From NCBI RefSeq assembly GCF_014236855.1, contig NZ_CP051261.1, forward strand, positions 2,294,001 through 2,358,000: DNA of 64,000 bases, written 5' to 3'. Positions within the stretch are counted from its first letter, which is position 1; each line of letters starts with the position of its first letter. A program made the position numbers and the translations under genes. Positions 49,487 through 60,017 of this stretch are shown piece by piece. The DNA is from Xanthomonas sp. SI (lineage in GTDB: Bacteria > Pseudomonadota > Gammaproteobacteria > Xanthomonadales > Xanthomonadaceae). Under the pieces are notes generated by a model, which had not been told where the DNA came from, ran no database searches, and saw nothing but the letters and a program-made list of their open reading frames with translations.

Positions 49487-49786
49487 TCACTGCGCCAGGC
49501 GATAGAGCAGGAATGCGGCCAGTACCAGCAGCGCCCAGCATGCCAGGCCCAGGATCATCACTGCATCGTCGCTGGCGATCAGGCTGCCGCTGGCGTTGCG
49601 ATAGAGCAACGGTTGGCCGTGGCGGCGCTTGCCGGGCCGGCGCGGTAGCTGGTCGCGGCGGGCTTCGGCACGGATCCAGCCCAGCGACAGCACCGGTAGC
49701 AGCATGCGGCCGCTCCAGTAGCCGAACAGCTGCAGGACGAGTTCGAACAGCGGCCGGGCGAACGCCTCGGCCAGTTCCTGCAGCAT
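49487..49786 (-). CDS. Small membrane protein of unknown function
   Basis: A 99-residue protein with a first hydrophobic stretch (LFELVLQLFGYWSGRMLLPV) and a C-terminal membrane segment (AVMILGLACWALLVLAAFLL), joined by a basic linker (RRDQLPRRPGKRRHGQ). Codon use is that of a real gene and it is only 13 bp downstream of the aminotransferase stop, so it may be in that transcript. The family is not recognised. Confidence 0.65.
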   Translation of the reverse strand: MLQELAEAFARPLFELVLQLFGYWSGRMLLPVLSLGWIRAEARRDQLPRRPGKRRHGQPLLYRNASGSLIASDDAVMILGLACWALLVLAAFLLYRLAQ

Positions 49787-49799
49787 GCGCCAGCCGGCC

Positions 49800-51296
49800 T
49801 CAGGCGGCTGCGGCCTGCGCCAGGCGCGGGCCTTCGCGCAGCGCGCGGCCGATCAGCCCGACCAGCAGGTCCAGTTCGTCGCTGTCCATCGCGAAATGCG
49901 GGGTGAAGCGCAGCGAGTTCTCGCCGCCGTGGATCACGTTGACCCCGTGCTGGCGCAGCCATTCCTCGGTGGAGCCGGCGCCGTAGCACTTGAACTGCGG
50001 GGCCAGCGCGCAGGAGAACAGCAGGCCGGTGCCCTGCACCTGGGTGATCAGCCCGCCGAGCTCGCTCTTGAGCTTCTCCAGTTTCTGCACCGCCTCGGCG
50101 CCGCGCGCGCGGATGTTGGCGCGCACCTGCGGGGTCAGCTGCGCCAGGGTGGCGCTGGCCACGTCCAGCGCGCGCGGGTTGCTGGTCATGGTGTTGCCGT
50201 AGGTGCCCTTGCGGTACAGCTGCGCGGCGTGCTCGGTCACCGCCAGCACCGACAGCGGGTACTGCGCGGCGTTGAGCGCCTTGGAATAGGTTTCCATGTC
50301 CGGCGCGTCGAGCTGTTCGAAGCCGGGGTAGTCCACCACCGACAGCACGCCGTGGGCGCGCAGCCCGGCCTGGATCGAATCGACCAGCAGCAGGCTGCCG
50401 TGGGCGCGGGTCAGCTCGCGCGCGGCGGCGTAGAACGCCGGCGGCAGCGCACGGCCCGGGTCGCCTTCGCCCATCACCGGCTCCAGGAACACCGCCTCGA
50501 CGAACCAGCCGTTGTGCTCGGCATCGGCGAAGGCGCGGCGCAAGGCGTCCACGTCGTAGGGCGCGATCGCGATCACCGAATCCTCGCCGCGATAGCTGGC
50601 CAGGTGCTGCACGTAGGCCTTGCGGCTGGAATCGGAATACAGCCCCGGACGGTCGGTACGGCCGTGGAAGCTGCCCTTGACCACGATGCGCTTGATCCGG
50701 GCGCCGGCGTGGCGCGCGCCCGGGTCGGTCTGCAGCTTGGCGTTGATGTCGGCGATGCGCGCGGCCAGGCCCACCGCTTCGGAGCCGGAGTTGAGGCACA
50801 TGAACTTGCTGTACGGACAGGCGCCGCGCTGCTGGCCGATCTCTGCGCGCAGCGCGCGCTCGAAGCGCAGCTGCGACAGGCTTGGGGTCATCACGTTGGC
50901 CATCGCCTGCGGCCGCGCCATCGCCTCCAGCACCGCCTCCGGAGTGTGGCCGAAGCCGAGCATGCCGTAGCCGCCGGCGTCGTACAGCACCGCGCCCTTC
51001 AGCGTGACCACCCACGGGCCGCGCGCGGCGAGCGCCACGTACGGGGTCACCGCGTCGTCGGCGTAGAAGTTGACGAAGCCGGCCTGCAGCGCGCGGATCT
51101 GCTCGATCTCGTCCAGTTCGAGCAGGTCGGCGAACTCCGCGGCCAGGCGCGGATGGTCCGCCGCGGCGGCATCGAGCGCGGCGGCTAGCTGCGGGTGCGA
51201 GGCGGCCAGGCGTTCGATGCTGGCATCGTCCAGGCCGGCGGTCAGGCGTTCGCCGGCATGGGCGCGCAGCGGGGCGAGGGGGCCGAGTACGGTCAT
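49800..51296 (-). CDS. Class-III PLP-dependent aminotransferase
   Basis: A 498-residue cytosolic aminotransferase. GYGMLGFGHTPEAVLEAMA and FMCLNSGSEAVGLAARIAD are the substrate and PLP-phosphate regions. AVFLEPVMGEGDPG and LLVDSIQAGLRAHG hold the cofactor Asp, and the Lys that forms the aldimine is in METYSKALNAAQYPLS. GNTMTSNPRALDVASATL is conserved. An extra 100 residues at the N-terminus (ASHPQLAAALDAAAADHPRL, FADLLELDEIEQIRALQ) distinguish it from acetylornithine aminotransferase. The amino donor is unknown; lysine or a related omega-amine is possible. It is divergent from an Lrp/AsnC gene, the usual arrangement for amino-acid-induced control. ATG 51296 was chosen over an unlikely extension. 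Confidence 0.85.
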   Translation of the reverse strand: MTVLGPLAPLRAHAGERLTAGLDDASIERLAASHPQLAAALDAAAADHPRLAAEFADLLELDEIEQIRALQAGFVNFYADDAVTPYVALAARGPWVVTLKGAVLYDAGGYGMLGFGHTPEAVLEAMARPQAMANVMTPSLSQLRFERALRAEIGQQRGACPYSKFMCLNSGSEAVGLAARIADINAKLQTDPGARHAGARIKRIVVKGSFHGRTDRPGLYSDSSRKAYVQHLASYRGEDSVIAIAPYDVDALRRAFADAEHNGWFVEAVFLEPVMGEGDPGRALPPAFYAAARELTRAHGSLLLVDSIQAGLRAHGVLSVVDYPGFEQLDAPDMETYSKALNAAQYPLSVLAVTEHAAQLYRKGTYGNTMTSNPRALDVASATLAQLTPQVRANIRARGAEAVQKLEKLKSELGGLITQVQGTGLLFSCALAPQFKCYGAGSTEEWLRQHGVNVIHGGENSLRFTPHFAMDSDELDLLVGLIGRALREGPRLAQAAAA

Positions 51297-51393
51297 GCGG
51301 GATCTCCTGGAGGCGGGGCGTTCAGCGATAGGCCTTCTATTATCGGGACCGGATCGTCGGTTGGCAGAGTTGATTTGTGCAGGAAATCGGATA

Positions 51394-51414
51394 ATTTCGT
51401 CGATTCGACGAAAT
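51394..51414. promoter_or_regulatory. Perfect 21-bp palindrome, likely Lrp/AsnC operator
   Basis: ATTTCGTCGA (51394-51403), T, then TCGACGAAAT (51405-51414): a perfect dyad ending ten bases before the start codon of the Lrp/AsnC gene and 98 bases before the aminotransferase start. A -10-like GATAAT (51390-51395) overlaps its left end. Location and symmetry fit autoregulation and control of the aminotransferase. Confidence 0.65.
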
Positions 51415-51424
51415 CCGGCCACGC

Positions 51425-51856
51425 ATGAAGATCACTTCCTCCGACGAACGCCTGCTCTCGCTGCTGCGCGAGGACGCCCGCGCCTCCACCGCGCAGATCG
51501 CCCGCAAGCTTGGCCTGTCGCGCACCACCGTGCAGAGCCGGATCGAGCGGCTGGAGCGCGAAGGCGTGATCTGCGGCTATACGGTGCGCACCCGGGACGA
51601 CTTCGAGCAGGGCCACATCCGTGCGCACATCCTGATTACCGTGCTGCCGAAGAAGATGACCTCGGTGGTCAAGGCGCTGCGCGAGATCGACGAGGTCCGC
51701 GTGCTGCATTCGGTCAGCGGCTCCTACGACCTGATCGCGCTGGGCGTGGTGCCCGGGGTCAACGACATGGACGTGCTGACCGACCGCATCGGCGCGGTCG
51801 ACGGGGTGGAGCGCACGACCTCGTCGATCATCTTGTCGACCAAGTTTGAGCGGTGA
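51425..51856 (+). CDS. Lrp/AsnC-family transcriptional regulator
   Basis: A 143-residue regulator. The HTH is LLREDARASTAQIARKLGLS, then RTTVQSRIERLEREGVICGY (about 12-51), followed by the RAM/AsnC ligand domain (IRAHILITVLPKKMTSVVKA, VLHSVSGSYDLIALGVVPG). The family binds amino acids and acts as an octamer-forming activator or repressor. It is divergent from the class-III aminotransferase, its probable target. A perfect palindrome ends ten bases before its ATG. It is followed by a dispersed repeat. Confidence 0.93.
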   Translation: MKITSSDERLLSLLREDARASTAQIARKLGLSRTTVQSRIERLEREGVICGYTVRTRDDFEQGHIRAHILITVLPKKMTSVVKALREIDEVRVLHSVSGSYDLIALGVVPGVNDMDVLTDRIGAVDGVERTTSSIILSTKFER

Positions 51857-51955
51857 GGGGCCGGGATTGGCGATTCGGGACTAGGGATTGGGTAAAGCGG
51901 AGCCAGGCGCTGCGCTTTTTGCGAATCCCTAATCCCGAATCCCCAATCCCGGCCC
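51857..51955. repeat. Dispersed palindromic repeat between lrp-type gene and queA
   Basis: GGCCGGGATTGGCGATTCGG at the left and GCGAATCCCTAATCCCGAAT plus CCCCAATCCCGGCC at the right form long imperfect arms around about 25 bp. It starts at the stop of the regulator gene and may act as its terminator. Confidence 0.7.
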
Positions 51956-51965
51956 TCCAGCTACA

Positions 51966-54270
<2,305 letters not shown>

Positions 54271-54271
54271 A

Positions 54272-54399
54272 GCCCCTCTCCCGTCGGGAGAGGGGTTGGG
54301 GTGAGGGTACGGGGCGCAGCCTCGCGAGCATCGAAGGCGCATGAGGCTGCGCCCGTACCCTCATCCGCCGCTGCGCGGCACCTTCCCCCGAGAAGGGGG
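54272..54399 (-). repeat. Reverse-oriented copy of the 141-bp repeat
   Basis: CCCCTCTCCC/GGGAGAGGGG begins the element (54273 on) and CCTTCCCCCGAGAAGGGGG ends it. GAGGGTACGGGGCGCAGCCTC and GAGGCTGCGCCCGTACCCTC pair in the middle. It is the reverse complement of the array unit at 1429-1930, here with a shorter centre, placed directly after the tgt stop. Confidence 0.8.
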
Positions 54400-54552
54400 C
54401 CATGGTCCCGAGGGAAGAAGGGAGGGCGCGACGGTCGTTCCGGGGGCAAGGGGAGATCGTGGCATAATCGGCGGCTGCTTGCCGCCTCCGGCGACAAACC
54501 AGCGGTCCGTGCCCTCAACGGCGACGGGCTGCCCAAACCATAGGACACACCG
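54400..54552 (+). promoter_or_regulatory. Region upstream of yajC
   Basis: GGCATAATCG at 54461-54470 contains a -10-like CATAAT. A small GGCGG/CCGCC hairpin (54470-54485) follows. AGGA at 54542-54545 precedes the yajC ATG at 54553. A local promoter separating yajC-secDF from queA-tgt is plausible but no good -35 was found. Confidence 0.35.
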
Positions 54553-54897
54553 ATGAACCCGCTCGATTTCCTGATTCCCGTGGCCCAGGCGCAGACCGCC
54601 GGCGCCGCTCCTGCCGCTGGCGGCGGCATGCAGATGTTCCTGCTGCCGATCATCCTGATCGCGGTGATGTATTTCGTGATGATCCGCCCGCAGATGAAGC
54701 GGCAGAAGGAGCACAAGTCGATGCTGGACAAACTCGGTCGCGGCGACGAGGTCATCACTTCCGGCGGCGTGGCCGGCGTGGTCACCGACATCGGCGACAA
54801 CTTCATCACCGTGGAAATCGCCGACAACGTGCGCATCCGCGTGCAGAAGGGCGCCATAGGCAACGTGCTGCCCAAGGGCACGCTGAAGTCCGCCTGA
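54553..54897 (+). CDS. yajC: Sec translocon accessory protein YajC
   Basis: A 114-residue inner-membrane protein. One membrane helix (MQMFLLPIILIAVMYFVMIR) is followed by the conserved RPQMKRQKEHKSMLDKLGRG and DEVITSGGVAGVVTDIGDNF in a small cytosolic beta domain. It associates with SecD and SecF at the SecYEG channel. The N-terminal 30 residues are Ala/Gly-rich. The gene order yajC-secD-secF after tgt is that of most proteobacteria. Confidence 0.95.
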   Translation: MNPLDFLIPVAQAQTAGAAPAAGGGMQMFLLPIILIAVMYFVMIRPQMKRQKEHKSMLDKLGRGDEVITSGGVAGVVTDIGDNFITVEIADNVRIRVQKGAIGNVLPKGTLKSA

Positions 54898-54953
54898 TTC
54901 ATTTCTCTTACTGCTAGGCGCGGCGCCGGCGTGGCGTCGCGCGGGGTCCTGCA

Positions 54954-56798
54954 ATGCTCGAGTTTCCGCGCTGGAAGTATTTCCTCATCCTGATCGTGCT
55001 GGCGTTCAGTGCGTTGTACGCGCTGCCCAACGTCTACCAGAAGGACCCTTCGGTACAGATCACCGCCAGCCGCGGCGGCCAGCTCGACGAGGCCCTGCGC
55101 GAGCGGGTCAGCGCCGAGCTGAAGGCGGCCGGGATCACTCCCAAGTCGGTGGTCAAGGAGGGCGATAGCCTGATGGTGCGCCTGCCGAGCCTGCAGGCGC
55201 AGACCCGCGCCAACGACATCCTGCGCCAGCAGGTGGGCGAGAACTACACGGTGGCGCTGAACCTGGCCTCGACCGTGCCGCAGTGGCTGTCGGCGATCGG
55301 CGGCAAGCCGATGGTGCTGGGCCTGGACCTGGTCGGCGGCGTGCACTTCGCGCTGCAGGTGGACCAGAAGGCGGCGCTGGACAAGCGCCTGGATGCCTTC
55401 GCCGAGGACATCCGCACCACGCTGCGCGACAGCCGCATTCCCTACCGCTCGGTCGAGCGTCGTGCCGACAACAGCATCCAGGTCGGGCTGGGCGAGGGCG
55501 CCGACGTCAATGCCGCGCGCGCCGCGCTGAGCAAGGCGCAGCCGACCCTGAGCTATGCCGTGTCCGGGCAGACCATCGCGGTCGGCGTGCCCGATGCCGA
55601 GCTCAAGCAGATCGCCGCCGGCGCGATCGAGCAGAACCTGACCACGCTGCGCAACCGCGTCAACCAGTTGGGCGTGGCCGAGCCGATCATCCAGCGCCAG
55701 GGCGAGGACCGCATCGTGGTCGAGCTGCCGGGCGTGCAGGACACCGCCGAGGCCAAGCGCATGATCGGCGCCACCGCCACGCTGGAGTTCCGTGGCGTGG
55801 TCGAAGGCAACGCCGAGGACGCGGTGCGCACCGGCAACATCCCGCCGGAAGCCAAGGTGTTCCGCCTGCGCGACAGCGGCGCCCCGGTGCTGCTCAACAA
55901 GCGCGTGCTGGTGTCCGGCGACCAGATGGTCGGCGCGGTAGTCAGCAACGACCAGAACGGGCTGCCGGCGGTGTCGGTCACGCTCAACAACGTCGCCGGC
56001 CAGCGCATGTTCGACTACACCAGCGCCAACACCGGCAAGCTGATGTCGGTGGTCTACATCGAGCGCATCCCGACCGTGAGCATGGTCGACGGCAAGGAAG
56101 TGCGCAGCGTGCGGGTCAAGGAAGAGGCCCTGGCGCCGACCCGCATCGCCGGCGTGTTCGGCAAGAACTTCCAGACCACCGGCCTGGAGAAGGTCGAGGC
56201 CGAGAACCTGGCCAAGCTGCTGCGCGCCGGTTCGCTGGCCGCGCCGATGGACTTCGTCGAGGAATACGTGATCGGCCCGAGCCTGGGTGCGGAGAACGTC
56301 GAGCGCGGCGTCACCGCGGTGCTGTACGCGTTCCTGTTCACCCTGGTGTTCTTCGGCGTGTACTACCGCATGTTCGGCGCGATCACCTCGGTGGCGCTGC
56401 TGATGAACCTGCTAATCGTGGTTTCGGTGATGTCGCTGTTCGGCGCCACCATGACCTTGCCCGGCTTCGCCGGCCTGGCCCTGTCGGTCGGCCTGTCGGT
56501 GGACGCCAACGTGCTGATCAACGAGCGTATCCGCGAGGAACTGCGGCAGGGCATGCCGCCGAAGTCGGCGATCGTCGCCGGCTACGAGAAGGCGGGCGGC
56601 ACCATCCTCGACGCCAACCTCACCGGCCTGATCGTCGGCGTGGCCCTGTACGCGTTCGGGACCGGCCCGCTGAAGGGCTTCGCGCTGACCATGATCATCG
56701 GCATCTTCGCCTCGATGTTCACCGCGATCACCGTGTCGCGCGCGCTGGCGACGCTGATCTACAGTCGTCGCAAGAAGCTCAAGTCGCTGGCGATCTGA
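54954..56798 (+). CDS. secD: Protein translocase subunit SecD
   Basis: A 614-residue RND-type membrane protein that uses the proton gradient to pull proteins through the Sec channel. MLEFPRWKYFLILIVLAFSA is the first membrane helix. LGLDLVGGVHFALQVD starts the large periplasmic P1 domain (about 100-440). Five membrane helices follow, with FAGLALSVGLSVDANVLINE, RIREELRQG and GTGPLKGFALTMIIGIFASM, the proton-path motifs. The length is normal. It is 56 bp after yajC and separated from secF by an unusual 169-bp spacer of hairpin repeats. Confidence 0.96.
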   Translation: MLEFPRWKYFLILIVLAFSALYALPNVYQKDPSVQITASRGGQLDEALRERVSAELKAAGITPKSVVKEGDSLMVRLPSLQAQTRANDILRQQVGENYTVALNLASTVPQWLSAIGGKPMVLGLDLVGGVHFALQVDQKAALDKRLDAFAEDIRTTLRDSRIPYRSVERRADNSIQVGLGEGADVNAARAALSKAQPTLSYAVSGQTIAVGVPDAELKQIAAGAIEQNLTTLRNRVNQLGVAEPIIQRQGEDRIVVELPGVQDTAEAKRMIGATATLEFRGVVEGNAEDAVRTGNIPPEAKVFRLRDSGAPVLLNKRVLVSGDQMVGAVVSNDQNGLPAVSVTLNNVAGQRMFDYTSANTGKLMSVVYIERIPTVSMVDGKEVRSVRVKEEALAPTRIAGVFGKNFQTTGLEKVEAENLAKLLRAGSLAAPMDFVEEYVIGPSLGAENVERGVTAVLYAFLFTLVFFGVYYRMFGAITSVALLMNLLIVVSVMSLFGATMTLPGFAGLALSVGLSVDANVLINERIREELRQGMPPKSAIVAGYEKAGGTILDANLTGLIVGVALYAFGTGPLKGFALTMIIGIFASMFTAITVSRALATLIYSRRKKLKSLAI

Positions 56799-56807
56799 GC
56801 CGCACGC

Positions 56808-56941
56808 GCATCCTTCGCAAGACCCTGCGCAGCGTTGCGCAGGGGATGAAAAATGCGAGTCCTTCGCAAGAGCCCGCATATCCATGTGCGGGGGGCGAAA
56901 ATGCGAGTCCCTCGCAAGAGCCCGCACCTCCATGTGCGGGG
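56808..56941. repeat. Three tandem ~48-bp hairpin units between secD and secF
   Basis: TCCTTCGCAAG (56811-56821), TCCTTCGCAAG (56860-56870) and TCCCTCGCAAG (56908-56918) mark three units 49 and 48 bp apart. Units 2 and 3 are nearly identical (AAAATGCGAGTCC, GAGCCCGCA, CCATGTGCGGGG) and each can fold as GCGAG/CTCGC and CCCGCAC/GTGCGGG stems. Unit 1 has diverged. It lies between two co-acting genes of one operon. Confidence 0.75.
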
Positions 56942-56967
56942 TCCAAATTATTGAAGAGCATGTCTCC

Positions 56968-57933
56968 ATGAAAATCTTCCCGCTTCATCTGATCCCGAAC
57001 GACACCAAGATCGACTTCATGCGTTGGCGGCGTCCGACCCTGGTGCTGATGCTGGTGCTGGCGGTGGCCTCGCTCGGGGTGATCTTCGCCAAGGGCTTCA
57101 ACTACGCGTTGGAGTTCACCGGCGGCGCGCTGGTGCAGACCAGTTTCCAGAAGCCGGTGGACATCGACCATGTGCGCGCGCAGCTGGCCACCGCCGGCTT
57201 CGAGAACGCGCAGGTGCAGAACGTCGGCAGCGGCAACGAGATCGTGATCCGCCTGCAACCGCAGGGCGAGCACAACAACGAAGACGTGACCAAGAACCTC
57301 GCCGAGCAGGTGCGCAAGGCAGTGAGCACGGCGGAGAACCCGGCGACGGTGAAGCCGGGCGAATTCGTCGGCCCGCAGGTCGGCAAGGACCTGGCGCTGA
57401 ACGGCGTCTACGCGACCGTGTTCATGCTGGTCGGCTTCCTGATCTACATCGGCTTCCGCTTCGAGTGGAAGTTCGCGGTGGTGGCCAGCCTGACCGCGCT
57501 GTTCGACCTGTTGGTGACGGTGGCCTACATCTCGCTCACCGGCCGCGAGTTCGACCTGACCGTGCTGGCCGGCCTGCTGTCGGTGATGGGCTTTGCGATC
57601 AACGACATCATCGTGGTGTTCGACCGCGTGCGCGAGAACTTCCGCAGCCTGCGCGTGGAGCCGGTGGAAGTGCTGAACCGCTCGATCAACCAGACCCTGT
57701 CGCGCACCGTGATCACCGCGGTGATGTTCTTCCTGTCGGCGCTGGCGCTGTACCTGTACGGCGGCAACTCGATGGAAGGCCTGGCGCTGACCCACATGAT
57801 CGGCGCGATCATCGTGGTGGTGTCCTCGGTGATCGTGGCGGTGCCGCTGCTGTCGATCGGCCCGTTCCAGGTCACCAAGCAGGACCTGCTGCCCAAGACC
57901 AAGGACGTCGAGGCGTTGGCGCGCAGGCCCTGA
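56968..57933 (+). CDS. secF: Protein translocase subunit SecF
   Basis: A 321-residue partner of SecD. MKIFPLHLIPNDTKIDFMRW precedes the first membrane helix. FNYALEFTGGALVQTSF starts the periplasmic domain. VYATVFMLVGFLIYIGFRFE, VLAGLLSVMGFAINDIIVVFDRVREN and SRTVITAVMFFLSALALYLY hold the membrane motifs. The ATG at 56968 is chosen because MKIFPLH is the family start; the frame upstream runs through the hairpin repeats. It ends just before a palindromic repeat with an internal terminator. Confidence 0.96.
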   Translation: MKIFPLHLIPNDTKIDFMRWRRPTLVLMLVLAVASLGVIFAKGFNYALEFTGGALVQTSFQKPVDIDHVRAQLATAGFENAQVQNVGSGNEIVIRLQPQGEHNNEDVTKNLAEQVRKAVSTAENPATVKPGEFVGPQVGKDLALNGVYATVFMLVGFLIYIGFRFEWKFAVVASLTALFDLLVTVAYISLTGREFDLTVLAGLLSVMGFAINDIIVVFDRVRENFRSLRVEPVEVLNRSINQTLSRTVITAVMFFLSALALYLYGGNSMEGLALTHMIGAIIVVVSSVIVAVPLLSIGPFQVTKQDLLPKTKDVEALARRP

Positions 57934-58101
57934 GGGGCCGGGATTCGGGATTGGGGATTGGGGATTCGCAAAAGCGGGTTCCCGGTTCTGCAACGAAAAA
58001 GCCGCGCATCTGCGCGGCTTTTTCGTTCTGGGAAGAGGAGGGGATCAGCGATGGGATGCCGCTCTTGCGAATCCCCAATCCCCAATCCCGAATCCCGGCC
58101 C
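57934..58101. repeat. Dispersed palindromic repeat, arms separated by a terminator
   Basis: Left arm 57934-57973 (GGGGCCGGGATTCGGGATTG plus GGGATTGGGGATTCGCAAAA), right arm 58064-58101 (TTGCGAATCCCCAATCCCCA plus ATCCCGAATCCCGGCC). The arms are nearly perfect inverted copies and enclose a strong hairpin. It fills the gap between convergent secF and suhB. Confidence 0.8.
57994..58025. terminator. Bidirectional intrinsic terminator between secF and suhB
   Basis: CGAAAAAGCCGCGCA (57994-58008) pairs with TGCGCGGCTTTTTCG (58011-58025). A GC-rich stem is flanked by A and T runs, so it is a classical rho-independent terminator usable from both sides. Confidence 0.93.
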
Positions 58102-58102
58102 A

Positions 58103-58930
58103 TCAAAACTTCGCGTCGAACTCCGCCGCATACCCGGTGTTGACGATCAGCTTCTGCAGCGCGTCGCTGACCTTGATGTTGCCGGCCACGATCTGGTACT
58201 GCGGGGTGCCGCGGTCGTCGATGCGGCCCGGGGTGGCGCCCTTGAAGTCGGTGATGCGGCCGCCGGCCTCGCGTACCAGCAGCACGCCGGCGGCGATGTC
58301 CCAGGCTTTCACCCCGGCTTCGAAGTAGGCGTCGGTGCGGCCGCAGGCCACGTAGGCCAGGTCCAGCGCGGCCGAGCCGGTGCGGCGGATGTCCTCGGCC
58401 TGCACCATCAGCGCGTCCACGCACTTGAGCTGGGCGCTGGTGCGCTTGCGCTCGCGCGGGGCGAAGCCGGTGTTGACCATCGCCCCGTTCAGTTCCTTGC
58501 GCTCGCTGACGCGGATGCGGCGGTCGTTGAGCACCGCGCCGTTGCCGCGGCTGGCGGTGAACAGCTCGTTGCGCAGCGGATCGAAGATCACCGCGTCGAT
58601 CGGCTCGCCGTTTTCGACCAGGGCGATCGACACGCAGTAATGCGGGAAGCCGCGCAGGTAGTTGCTGGTGCCGTCGAGCGGGTCGATCACCCACATGTAG
58701 CGGCCGCCGCCCTGCACGCCGCCTTCCTCGCCCATCACCCCGTAATCGGGGTAGGCGCGGCGCAGTTCCTTGACGATCACCTTCTCCGCGTCGGCATCGA
58801 CTTCGCTGGCGTAGTCCATGCGGTCCTTCTGCACCACGTTCAGCGCTTCCAGCCGGTTGATATGGCGCAACAGCACATTGCCGGCGAGGCGGGCGGCCTT
58901 GACCATGACGGTGACGGCGGGTTTTTGCAT
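58103..58930 (-). CDS. suhB: Inositol monophosphatase family protein SuhB
   Basis: A 275-residue Mg-dependent phosphatase; in E. coli SuhB also joins rRNA antitermination complexes. GEEGG (metal Glu), [20 protein letters not shown] and [18 protein letters not shown] are the family motifs. [20 protein letters not shown] is the usual N-terminus. The start at 58930 has GGGAG upstream. It is divergent from trmJ across a 115-bp gap, the common suhB-trmJ arrangement of gammaproteobacteria. Confidence 0.94.
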   Translation of the reverse strand: MQKPAVTVMVKAARLAGNVLLRHINRLEALNVVQKDRMDYASEVDADAEKVIVKELRRAYPDYGVMGEEGGVQGGGRYMWVIDPLDGTSNYLRGFPHYCVSIALVENGEPIDAVIFDPLRNELFTASRGNGAVLNDRRIRVSERKELNGAMVNTGFAPRERKRTSAQLKCVDALMVQAEDIRRTGSAALDLAYVACGRTDAYFEAGVKAWDIAAGVLLVREAGGRITDFKGATPGRIDDRGTPQYQIVAGNIKVSDALQKLIVNTGYAAEFDAKF

Positions 58931-59045
58931 GGCAACGGCTCCCGAGAGGGCGGAGAAGGATCTGGCGGAGGAAAAGAACAGTCCGGCGCGAAGACCGGCC
59001 GCGCAGTTTACCATCTACGCCCCGTTCGCTCCGCATCTTCCTGCC

Positions 59046-59810
59046 ATGACCGCTTCTGCCCACATCCGCTTCGTTCTGGTCGGTACCCAGCACCCCGGCA
59101 ATATCGGCGCGGCGGCGCGGGCGATGAAGACCATGGGCCAGGCGCGGCTGGTGCTGGTGGCGCCGGAGCGCGCGCTCGACGAGGACGGCTACCGGCGCTC
59201 GGCCGGCGCCGAGGACGTGCTGCAGCAGGCGCCGGTGCTGGCCACCCTGGCCGAGGCGGTGGCCGACTGCCAACTGGTGCTCGGTTGCACCGCGCGCAGT
59301 CGGCGGGTGTCGCTGGAAGAACTGCTGCCGGCGGACGGCGCGCAACGCCTGGTGACTGCGGCCGCCGAGCAGGCCGAGGTGGCGCTGGTGTTCGGGCGCG
59401 AGCGCACCGGCCTGACCAACGAGGAACTGCAGCTGTGCCACGCGGCGGTGCACATTCCCTCCGATCCCGCGTTCAGTTCGCTCAACCTGGCTGCGGCGGT
59501 GCAGGTGCTGGCCTACGAACTGCGCCTGGCGCTGCTGCGCGGCGAGGCGGCGCAGCCGGCCGCCGCCGCCGAACCCGGGTTCCGCGAGGCGCCGGCCAGC
59601 CATGCGCAGTTGGAAGGCCTGTTCGGGCAGTTGGCCGACACCCTGGACGACATCGACTTCCACAAGGGCCGCGCGCCGGATTCGGCGATGCGCAAGCTGC
59701 GCCGGCTGTTCCTGCGCAACGCGCTGACCGAGCAGGAAGTGCGGTTGCTGCGCGGCATTCTGTCCGATGCGCAGCGCATGGCGCGGCTGGCGGGACAGGC
59801 GCGAAGCTAG
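59046..59810 (+). CDS. trmJ: tRNA (cytidine/uridine-2'-O-)-methyltransferase TrmJ
   Basis: A 254-residue SPOUT methyltransferase that 2'-O-methylates position 32 of several tRNAs. IRFVLVGTQHPGNIGAAARA is the N-terminal motif, ALVFGRERTGLTNEEL the SAM-knot loop, and HIPSDPAFSSLNLAAAVQVL motif 3. The C-terminal helices (FHKGRAPDSAMRKLRRLFLR) are those of TrmJ rather than TrmL. ATG 59046 gives the family start. It is divergent from suhB and followed by a dispersed repeat. Confidence 0.94.
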   Translation: MTASAHIRFVLVGTQHPGNIGAAARAMKTMGQARLVLVAPERALDEDGYRRSAGAEDVLQQAPVLATLAEAVADCQLVLGCTARSRRVSLEELLPADGAQRLVTAAAEQAEVALVFGRERTGLTNEELQLCHAAVHIPSDPAFSSLNLAAAVQVLAYELRLALLRGEAAQPAAAAEPGFREAPASHAQLEGLFGQLADTLDDIDFHKGRAPDSAMRKLRRLFLRNALTEQEVRLLRGILSDAQRMARLAGQARS

Positions 59811-59813
59811 TTT

Positions 59814-59954
59814 CGGGACCCGGGACTCGGGACTCGGCAAAGCAGGGATTCCGGTCATCGGCGACGGATCGCTTGGCGCAACGCACAGCAAGCTCTCTCC
59901 CTTGCCGGGGCATGATCGCCCCGAATCCCCAATCCCAAATCCCCACTCCCGGCC
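59814..59954. repeat. Dispersed palindromic repeat after trmJ (diverged)
   Basis: Left arm GGGACCCGGGACTCGGGACT, right arm CCCCGAATCCCCAATCCCAA plus ATCCCCACTCCCGGCC. They are set about 80 bp apart and less alike than in other copies. Confidence 0.6.
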
Positions 59955-60017
59955 TCACCAGCTGTCGCCGGCTGACGCTTTCGGCTAGGCTTATAGCCTC
60001 TACATGGGGAATGTGGT

